DNA of 11,853 nucleotides from Actinomycetota bacterium (GTDB lineage Bacteria; Actinomycetota; Actinomycetes; Acidothermales; Acidothermaceae). The stretch's first letter is position 1; each line of letters starts with the position of its first letter. The DNA lies in assembly GCA_003134755.1 (NCBI GenBank), contig PLCK01000117.1:12092-23944 (forward strand), in the 5' to 3' direction. The translations under genes were made by a program, and so were the position numbers. A model generated the notes under the pieces. The model did not search any database, was not told the origin of the DNA, and worked only from the letters and a program-made list of their open reading frames with translations. Positions 5,908 through 11,853 of the stretch are shown here, piece after piece.

Positions 5908-7040
5908 GCAGCCGTGAGCGCACCAACCGGCAACTCCACCCCGGCGCGTGGTGGGCCTGGTCGCTTGCGCTCGGCGCAACCGCTACGCGCACGACGAACC
6001 CGTTGGTGCTACTGCTCCTAATGGCCGCCGCCGGTTTCACGGTCTCGGCTCGACGGTCACCGGTCGGAACCCGGTCCTTCGGATTCTTCGTGCGGCTCGG
6101 GCTGTTCGTGCTCGCCTTCCGGCTCGTCTTCGAGACGGTCTTCGGAGCGGAGCGCAGCGGCAACGTGCTGGTACACCTGCCCGAAGTGCCGCTGCCGACC
6201 TGGGCTGGCGGACTCCACCTCGGCGGGGCCGTGACCGCGCAAGGCATGTTGGCGGCCACGTACGGCGGACTCCAACTGGCCGCCCTCCTCGTGTGCGTCG
6301 GATCGGCGAACGCGTTGGCGAGCCCGCGCCGCCTGCTCCGCGCGGTACCCGGCGCGTTGTACGAAGCCGGGGTGGCGGTCACCGTTGCGATGTCGTTTGC
6401 GCCGCAACTGGTCACGGCAGCGGTACGGGTGCGGCGCGCACGGAGGCTGCGCGGCCGGTCGGCAACCGGCGTCAGGTCATGGGTGGGCATCGCGTTGCCC
6501 GTCCTCGAAGACGCCCTCGAGCGATCCATCGAACTCGCGGCGGCGATGGACGCACGCGGGTTCGGCCGGCGCGGCACCGCCTCGCCCGGACGTCGCAGAC
6601 TCGTCGCGGGCAGCGTCGTCACGGGCTTGGTTGCCGTCGCGGTCGCCACCTATGAACTCCTCGACGCGACATCGCCCACGATCGTCGGCCTGCCGTTGCT
6701 CGTGAGTGGTACCGCAATCGCATGTGCCGCAGTCTTTTTCGGCGGACGCGACGTGGCGCGCACGAAGTACCGGCCCGATCAGTGGCAAGCCGTCGAATGG
6801 CTGGTCGTCGTCGCAGGGCTCGCGCCGCTGGCCGGCGTCATGCTGGCCGGTCGGTTGCAGCCGGGCTCACTGCATCCGACGACGTATCCCCTCGCCGTCC
6901 CTGCACTGCCGTGGCCAGCGGTACTCGGCATCGTGCTCGCACTCATCCCGGCGTGGTTCGGCACACCGCAATTGCCTGCTGCACAAGCGATTGCGGTCAG
7001 ACCGGCCCGCGTCGCGGAACCCGCGAAGGTGGGCCGATGA
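5904..7040 (+). CDS. ecfT: ECF transporter T component (CbiQ/EcfT family)
   Basis: This 378-residue integral membrane protein has about eight hydrophobic segments (near 32-48, 58-76, 117-135, 153-172, 234-250, 262-280, 298-316, 338-352). The long cytoplasmic coupling region carries the two Arg-containing motifs of EcfT: VRRARRLRG (176-184) and AMDARGFG (214-221), which dock on the two ATPase domains. It couples ATP hydrolysis to toppling of the substrate-binding S component. It is longer than a typical CbiQ (about 220-270 residues), with extra C-terminal helices after the ARG motif. The ATG overlaps the previous stop by 4 bp and the TGA overlaps the ATPase start in the same way. The substrate is assigned from the riboswitch and neighbours. 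Confidence 0.88.
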   Translation: MSSRERTNRQLHPGAWWAWSLALGATATRTTNPLVLLLLMAAAGFTVSARRSPVGTRSFGFFVRLGLFVLAFRLVFETVFGAERSGNVLVHLPEVPLPTWAGGLHLGGAVTAQGMLAATYGGLQLAALLVCVGSANALASPRRLLRAVPGALYEAGVAVTVAMSFAPQLVTAAVRVRRARRLRGRSATGVRSWVGIALPVLEDALERSIELAAAMDARGFGRRGTASPGRRRLVAGSVVTGLVAVAVATYELLDATSPTIVGLPLLVSGTAIACAAVFFGGRDVARTKYRPDQWQAVEWLVVVAGLAPLAGVMLAGRLQPGSLHPTTYPLAVPALPWPAVLGIVLALIPAWFGTPQLPAAQAIAVRPARVAEPAKVGR

Positions 7041-8635
7041 TCCGCTTCGAGTCGGTCACCATCACCTACCCGGACGCCGAGCGGCCGGTGCTGCGCGATG
7101 TCGACCTCGCGATTCCCGAAGGCGAGCTGGTGCTCGTCATCGGCCGCACCGGCGCCGGCAAGTCGACGCTGCTGAAGGCCGTGAACGGGCTGGTGCCGCA
7201 CTTCACCGGCGGGACGTTGACCGGCCGGGTGAGTGTCGACGGTCGCGACACCCGAACCCATCCTCCGCGCGAGCTCGCCGACGTCGTCGGCTATGTCGGA
7301 CAGGATCCGCTCGCCGGATTCGTCACTGACACCGTCGAAGAAGAGCTCGCGTACGCGATGGAGTCGCTCGGCGTCAGCCCCGCTGTGATGCGCAGGCGCG
7401 TCGAGGACATTCTGGATTCACTCGGCCTCACCCCGTTTCGCGACCGGTCGCTCGCGACGCTGTCGGCAGGTCAGCAGCAGCGCGTCGCAATCGGCTCGGT
7501 TATGACAGCGGGCGCGCGGGTGCTCGTTCTCGACGAGCCGACGTCGGCCCTCGACCCGCCGGCCGCGGAGGACGTGCTCGCGGCCCTGACCCGGCTCGTC
7601 CACGACCTCGGGATCACCGTCGTTGCGGCTGAACATCGACTCGAAAGGGTCATCCACTACGCCGATCGAGTGCTCCAAGTCGGCGACGACGGACGGGTCC
7701 GTGACTCAACGCCGAACGTCGCCATGCACGACAGCCCGGTTGCGCCTCCGGTGGTCGAACTCGGCAGACTGGTTCGCTGGCAACCGCTGCCCTTGTCGGT
7801 GCGCGACGCCCGACGCGCCGCGAGCACGCTGCGCGACCAGCTCTCGTCGATGGCGAGGCCTGGCGGCACTCCCACCCGCACGGGTGAGTCGGTGGTGTCC
7901 GTGCGCGCACTCGAAGCGCGATACGACGACGTCGTCGCATTGCGTCGTATCGACCTCGACGTGCGGCCAGGCGAGATCGTCGCGCTGATGGGGCGCAACG
8001 GCGCAGGCAAGTCGACGTTACTGGCGCACCTCGTGGGCCTCAACAAACCGCACGCGGGTCAGGTGCGGGTGGCCGGTCACGATCCGTTCCGCCGTAGCAG
8101 TGCAGAACTCAACAGGGACGTCGCGCTCGTGCCGCAAGAGCCGGCCGACCTGTTCTACACCGACACGGTCGCTGGCGAAATCGCCGCCGACGGCACCGGC
8201 GACCGCGCGCGGTTCCTGCTCGATCGCCTCGCACCGGGAATCGACGGGACGACGCATCCGCGCGATCTGTCGGAGGGACAGCGGCTCGCACTTGCACTCG
8301 CCATCGTGATGGCGGCCGAACCACCGGTGCTGCTGCTCGACGAACCAACTCGCGGGCTCGACTATCCCGGGAAGGCGCGGCTCGTCGACCTGCTGCGCGA
8401 CCTCGCGACTGCCGGCACGGCCGTCATTCTCGCAACCCATGACGTCGAGCTGGCGGCCGAAGTCAGTAACCGCACAGTCGTGTTGGCCGACGGCGAGGTC
8501 GTCGCGGACGGGCCGACCCGCGACGTCGTCACGGCGTCACCAGCGTTCGCGCCGCAGATCGCGAAGATCCTCGCGCCGCTGCCGTGGCTCACGGTCGCGC
8601 AGGTGCGCGCAAGTCTCGCGGCCAGCGCGTCATGA
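7037..8635 (+). CDS. ECF transporter ATPase, two ABC domains in one chain
   Basis: This 532-residue protein fuses the two EcfA-type domains. Domain 1: Walker A GRTGAGKST (36-44), Q-loop Q89, signature LSAGQQQR (142-149), Walker B VLVLDEPTSALD (162-173), switch His H200. Domain 2: Walker A GRNGAGKST (319-327), Q-loop Q367, signature LSEGQ (411-415), Walker B VLLLDEPTRGLD (431-442), switch His H468. Both catalytic glutamates (E167, E436) are present, so both sites look active. A linker of about 60 residues joins them, and a short helical tail follows domain 2. It powers the transporter formed with the genes on either side. It overlaps both by 4 bp, which favours fixed stoichiometry. This arrangement is typical of dedicated (group I) ECF modules. 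Confidence 0.93.
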   Translation: MIRFESVTITYPDAERPVLRDVDLAIPEGELVLVIGRTGAGKSTLLKAVNGLVPHFTGGTLTGRVSVDGRDTRTHPPRELADVVGYVGQDPLAGFVTDTVEEELAYAMESLGVSPAVMRRRVEDILDSLGLTPFRDRSLATLSAGQQQRVAIGSVMTAGARVLVLDEPTSALDPPAAEDVLAALTRLVHDLGITVVAAEHRLERVIHYADRVLQVGDDGRVRDSTPNVAMHDSPVAPPVVELGRLVRWQPLPLSVRDARRAASTLRDQLSSMARPGGTPTRTGESVVSVRALEARYDDVVALRRIDLDVRPGEIVALMGRNGAGKSTLLAHLVGLNKPHAGQVRVAGHDPFRRSSAELNRDVALVPQEPADLFYTDTVAGEIAADGTGDRARFLLDRLAPGIDGTTHPRDLSEGQRLALALAIVMAAEPPVLLLDEPTRGLDYPGKARLVDLLRDLATAGTAVILATHDVELAAEVSNRTVVLADGEVVADGPTRDVVTASPAFAPQIAKILAPLPWLTVAQVRASLAASAS

Positions 8636-9483
8636 CGACAACTGCATTAGCCACGCCGGCTGTTCGGCGTCCGGTTGCGATTGCGGTTCGATGGCGCTCG
8701 ACCTTCGCCCTCACAGTCGCCAGCCTGTTCGGGTTGCTCGCGTTCGGGTGGCCGTTCCTTCTGCACGGGACGTCGGCCAACGTCGACGCCGCACACACGA
8801 CCGACGCGCCGTGGATCTTCGCGATCGTCCTGCCGCTGTTGCTTCTGGTGGTGCTGGCCGAGCTGGCCGACGGCGGCATGGATGCCAAAGCGATCGCCCT
8901 GCTCGGCGTGCTCGCGGCATGTGGCGCGGCACTTCGTACCGTCAGCATCGACGCCACCGGCGTCTCTCCCGTCTTCTTCCTGCTGCTACCGGCGGGTCGC
9001 GTGCTGGGTCGCGGCTTCGGGTTCGTACTCGGCATGCTCACATTGTTCGGTAGTGCGCTGCTGACCGGCGGTGTAGGGCCATGGCTGCCGTTCCAGATGC
9101 TGGCCACAGGCTGGGTCGGCCTTTTCGCCGGCTGCCTGCCGCCGCTTCGAGGTCGCGCCGAGGTTGCGATGCTCGCGGCGTACGGCGCCGTCGCCGGACT
9201 GGCCTACGGGGCCTTGACGAACCTATGGTTCTGGCCGTTCGAGACGAGCGGGCTTTCGCCGCAGATCTCCTACGTCCGCGGCGCGAGCTGGCTCGTCGAA
9301 CTCCATCACTACGCGTCGTTCTACGTGGCCACCTCGGTCGGGTGGGATCTCAGTCGCGCGATCGGCAACGCCGTGCTCGTGCTTCTCGCTGGGCGAACCG
9401 TGTTGCTCGCGCTACGCCGGGCCGCGCGCAGGGCCGCGTTCAATTCTCCCGTCACGTTCGTGCCTGCCAAGCGGGTGGGATGA
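8632..9483 (+). CDS. ECF transporter S component, predicted corrinoid-specific
   Basis: This 283-residue membrane protein has about seven to eight hydrophobic segments (near 25-44, 62-79, 86-103, 112-122, 128-145, 153-170, 179-198, 243-262). The conserved-looking stretch GVGPWLPFQMLATGWVGLFAG (147-167), followed by YGAVAGLAYGALTNLWFWP, resembles the core of ECF S components, which bind the vitamin and move it through the membrane. The N-terminus is cytoplasmic and basic. Nothing in the sequence alone fixes the ligand. The B12 riboswitch, the surface proteins upstream and CobU/CobT downstream make cobalamin or cobinamide the best prediction. It lies in the same overlapping operon, 4 bp shared on each side. 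Confidence 0.85.
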   Translation: MTTTALATPAVRRPVAIAVRWRSTFALTVASLFGLLAFGWPFLLHGTSANVDAAHTTDAPWIFAIVLPLLLLVVLAELADGGMDAKAIALLGVLAACGAALRTVSIDATGVSPVFFLLLPAGRVLGRGFGFVLGMLTLFGSALLTGGVGPWLPFQMLATGWVGLFAGCLPPLRGRAEVAMLAAYGAVAGLAYGALTNLWFWPFETSGLSPQISYVRGASWLVELHHYASFYVATSVGWDLSRAIGNAVLVLLAGRTVLLALRRAARRAAFNSPVTFVPAKRVG

Positions 9484-10916
9484 GCGTGGACGTCACGTTG
9501 CTCGGAACCGGCGGCGGCGCGGGCTGGCCGCATCCGTTCTGTACGTGCGCGTCGTGCGAGGCGGCCGCTGCCGAAGGCGAGATCCGCGCGCATACCAGCG
9601 CGCTGGTCGACGGCGTGCTGCTCGTCGACTGCGGTCAGGACGTCCCTCGATCGGCGGTGCGACTCGGCGTCCGCCTCGACGGCGTTCGGTATCTGCTCGT
9701 CACCCACGACCACCACGACCACGCGAACGGCGCCGCACTGTTGTGGCGACGCTGGGCGGACTGCACCGGGCCGCTCCAGGTGATCGGTCCGCGCTCGGCC
9801 CTGGACTCGCTCGCGCAATGGCTACCGCCCGACGATCCCGGCGTCGACTTCATACCGGTCGTCGCCGGTGACGTCGTGCAGCTCGGCAGCTACACCGTGC
9901 GCGTGCTCGCAGCCGAGCACGACAGCGAGGGTGCTGTCATCTATGACATCGCCGACGCCGCGCACCGGCTGCTGTACGCGACCGACACCGGGCCGGGCTT
10001 CTCGACGCCACTGCGCGCGCATTACGACCTGCTACTACTGGAAAACAGCTGGGGCGAGTGCCCGGCGGGTGAGCAGACGCGACATCACGACCTGGCGTCC
10101 TTCGCGTCCACGCTGGCCAGGCTCCGTCGCGAGAACGCCATCGACGACCGTAGTCGCGTGATCGCTGTGCATCTCGGTCATGGCAACCCCGCGCCGTCCG
10201 TCTTGCGAGCTCGGCTCACGGACATGGGCGCCGAGCTCGTACCGGACGGATCGGTGATCCGTCTCGGTGGCGCGTTGGCCGGAAGACCGGCCACCCGACG
10301 ACCGACCCGGCCACAACGGATACTCGTGCTCGGCGGCGCGAGATCAGGGAAGTCAGTGACAGCGGAACGGCTGCTGGCGGCCGACCCACGTGTCACCTAC
10401 GTGGCGACCGCGGCGCACGCACCTGACGACGACGAATGGCGCGATCGCATTGCAGCGCACCAGGCCCGGCGCCCCGCCGGTTGGACGACGCTCGAGATTG
10501 CCGCCCAAGGCGTCGACGGTCTCGCGGAGTTGGTCGCGGGGCGCGAGCCCGCCGACGCTCCGGTGCTCATCGACTGCCTGACGCTCTGGCTGGCCCACGT
10601 CATGGATGTCGTCGGGGTATGGACCGCGGCGGACGACGTCGCCGCGAAGGCCGCGGACCTCGAACTCGCAACCGCTGTCGACGCCCTCGTGCAGGCCTGG
10701 CGGACGACGTGCGGTGACGTCGTCGCCGTCAGCAACGAGGTCGGATCCGGCGTAGTGCCCGACTATCCGAGTGGACGCCGTTTCCGCGACGAACTCGGTG
10801 GGCTGAACGCCCGGCTGGCCGCGATCAGTGACGACGTGTTGTTCGTCGAGGCCGGCATCAGCCGCTCGCTCCTCCCCGACCGCGTCACCCCCCACCAGCC
10901 ACCGGAGTCGTCGTGA
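9480..10916 (+). CDS. cobU: PhnP-like metallo-beta-lactamase domain fused to CobU (adenosylcobinamide kinase/guanylyltransferase)
   Basis: This is a single 478-residue frame with two domains. Residues 1-265 form a metallo-beta-lactamase fold: HDHHDH (76-81, giving HxHxDH), H147, D169 and H231/H234, plus FCTCASC with Cys21, 23 and 26, the structural-zinc motif known from the phosphodiesterase PhnP. Residues 278-470 are CobU: P-loop GGARSGKS (285-292), H327 in AHQARRPAGW (the histidine that carries GMP in the family), DCLTLWL (365-371), and NEVGSGVVPDYPSGRRFRDELGGLN (419-443). CobU phosphorylates adenosylcobinamide and adds GMP, giving AdoCbi-GDP for CobS. Both domains look catalytically intact. 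Similar fusions occur in actinobacteria; the role of the N-terminal domain is not established to my knowledge. The ATG overlaps the S-component stop. Confidence 0.92.
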   Translation: MSVDVTLLGTGGGAGWPHPFCTCASCEAAAAEGEIRAHTSALVDGVLLVDCGQDVPRSAVRLGVRLDGVRYLLVTHDHHDHANGAALLWRRWADCTGPLQVIGPRSALDSLAQWLPPDDPGVDFIPVVAGDVVQLGSYTVRVLAAEHDSEGAVIYDIADAAHRLLYATDTGPGFSTPLRAHYDLLLLENSWGECPAGEQTRHHDLASFASTLARLRRENAIDDRSRVIAVHLGHGNPAPSVLRARLTDMGAELVPDGSVIRLGGALAGRPATRRPTRPQRILVLGGARSGKSVTAERLLAADPRVTYVATAAHAPDDDEWRDRIAAHQARRPAGWTTLEIAAQGVDGLAELVAGREPADAPVLIDCLTLWLAHVMDVVGVWTAADDVAAKAADLELATAVDALVQAWRTTCGDVVAVSNEVGSGVVPDYPSGRRFRDELGGLNARLAAISDDVLFVEAGISRSLLPDRVTPHQPPESS

Positions 10917-11853
10917 CCGTGACCTTTGCCGCCGTCCCCGCCCTCGACGGACCGGCCGGTGCGCAGGCCCGCGCGCGGCAGGCGACGTTGACCAAACCCG
11001 CCGGGGCGCTCGGCCGGCTCGAGGAACTTTCGATCTGGTGGGCCGCGACCCAGCGAACCTGCCCACCCGTTCCGCCGAGCCGGATCCGGGTCGTCGTGTT
11101 CGCCGGCGACCACGGGGTCGCGACGGCCGGGGTGTCTGCCTACCCGAGCGAAGTGACGGCACAGATGCTGGCCAACTTCATCGGTGGCGGCGCGGCCGTG
11201 AACGTCCTCGCGCAGCGGCTCGGCGCGGGCATCCGCGTCGTCGACATGGCAGTGGCCACCGACGCACCAGGTGCAGCCTTGCCGGGTGACGTGACGAAGT
11301 GGAGGGTCCGCCGCGGATCGGGTCGCCTCGACATCGAGAACGCGCTGACCGTCGCCGAGGCCGACCAAGCCATCGCAGCTGGGACGGCGATCGCTGACGA
11401 GGAGATCGACGCCGGCGCCGATCTGCTCATTCCCGGAGACATGGGCATCGGCAACACGACACCCTCGGCCGTGCTCATCGGCGTCCTGACCGGCTCCGAT
11501 GCGCAGCTTGTGACCGGGCGTGGAACGGGCATCGACGACGCGACGCTGCTCCGCAAGCGCGGCATCGTGGCCGCCGGCATCGAACGCGGGGCGGCCATCC
11601 GCGGCGCGACCGGGCCTGACGCGGTGTCCCTGCTCGCCGCTGTCGGCGGCGCCGACATCGCCGCGATGGCCGGCTTCCTCGCGCAGGCCGCCACGCGACG
11701 CACGCCGGTGCTGCTCGACGGTGTCGTGTCGGGCGCCGCCGCGCTGGTCGCCGAGCAACTGGCACCGGGTGCGCGAGCGTGGTGGCAGGCGGGCCATCGA
11801 TCCGCCGAGCCCGCTCACGGCATCGCGCTGGAGGCTCTTGGCCTGCAGCCGCT
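10913..11853 (+). CDS. cobT: Nicotinate-nucleotide:dimethylbenzimidazole phosphoribosyltransferase, C-terminus cut by window end
   Basis: The first 313 codons are present and the frame is open to the edge. CobT transfers phosphoribose from nicotinate mononucleotide to 5,6-dimethylbenzimidazole, making alpha-ribazole phosphate, the lower-ligand precursor of B12. Family motifs: TKPAGALGRLEEL (27-39), FAGDHGVA (63-70), GGGAAVNVLA (91-100), IPGDMGIGNTTPSA (173-186), LLDGVVSGAAAL (267-278) and GHRSAEPAHGIALEALGL (294-311). The catalytic glutamate that follows this last block in CobT lies just beyond the window, so activity cannot be confirmed. The GTG start overlaps the cobU stop (GTGA), with GGAG 7 nt upstream. 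An unrelated cobalt chelatase subunit is also called CobT; this is the phosphoribosyltransferase. Confidence 0.95.
   Translation, partial: MTVTFAAVPALDGPAGAQARARQATLTKPAGALGRLEELSIWWAATQRTCPPVPPSRIRVVVFAGDHGVATAGVSAYPSEVTAQMLANFIGGGAAVNVLAQRLGAGIRVVDMAVATDAPGAALPGDVTKWRVRRGSGRLDIENALTVAEADQAIAAGTAIADEEIDAGADLLIPGDMGIGNTTPSAVLIGVLTGSDAQLVTGRGTGIDDATLLRKRGIVAAGIERGAAIRGATGPDAVSLLAAVGGADIAAMAGFLAQAATRRTPVLLDGVVSGAAALVAEQLAPGARAWWQAGHRSAEPAHGIALEALGLQP

Noticed and set aside
5594..6649. Long minus-strand open frame (351 codons) opposite the SCO2322-like gene and ecfT
   Set aside because: Its composition is Arg/Thr/Ser/Pro-rich with no domain or start signal. The plus-strand genes here have clear signal peptides, membrane helices and ARG motifs.
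10763..11818. Long minus-strand open frame (351 codons) opposite cobU/cobT
   Set aside because: It is antisense to strongly recognisable CobU and CobT, has low-complexity composition and no family resemblance. Such frames are expected in high-GC DNA.

Overview
The window is high-GC DNA with dense genes, frequent GTG starts, ATGA/GTGA stop-start overlaps and probable leaderless promoters. Together with typically actinobacterial families (DUF3043, PspAA, SCO2321/SCO2322-like surface proteins), this points to an actinomycete chromosome. I cannot assign a genus. I saw no rRNA, tRNA, CRISPR array or insertion sequence.

Region 1 (1-1261, minus strand) is an envelope-stress operon transcribed pspA, pspAA, htpX: a phage-shock coiled-coil protein, its small PspAA partner, and the N-terminus of the membrane protease HtpX, cut by the window edge. 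Region 2 (1409-3045, plus) holds two genes that each appear to have their own leaderless promoter: a DUF3043 basic membrane protein and a Kv-beta-like aldo/keto reductase. A perfect 6-bp palindrome abuts the reductase -10 box. Region 3 (3083-3298, minus) is a 71-residue protein of unknown function with short direct repeats at both ends.

Region 4 (about 3372 to the right edge, plus) is the main content: a vitamin B12 acquisition and salvage operon behind a cobalamin riboswitch. The riboswitch carries an intact B12 box and is followed by a strong intrinsic terminator, so it probably acts by transcription attenuation. Seven genes follow, all but the first junction overlapping by 4 bp: (i) an LPATG-anchored protein with six prenyltransferase-type helical repeats; (ii) an SCO2322-like exported protein with a C-terminal membrane anchor; (iii) an ECF T component (CbiQ family); (iv) a two-domain ECF ATPase; (v) an ECF S component; (vi) a PhnP-like metallo-beta-lactamase domain fused to CobU; (vii) CobT, truncated by the window end. 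The inferred flow is capture of corrinoid at the surface, import by the ECF transporter, activation of adenosylcobinamide by CobU and of the lower base by CobT. CobS, the joining enzyme, is not in the window and would be expected just downstream.

The most interesting idea is that the first two operon proteins may be a bacterial, two-polypeptide counterpart of animal transcobalamin/intrinsic factor: an alpha6/alpha6-type barrel plus a small beta domain, both tethered to the cell surface. That is an inference from repeat pattern, a short sequence resemblance and context, not proof.
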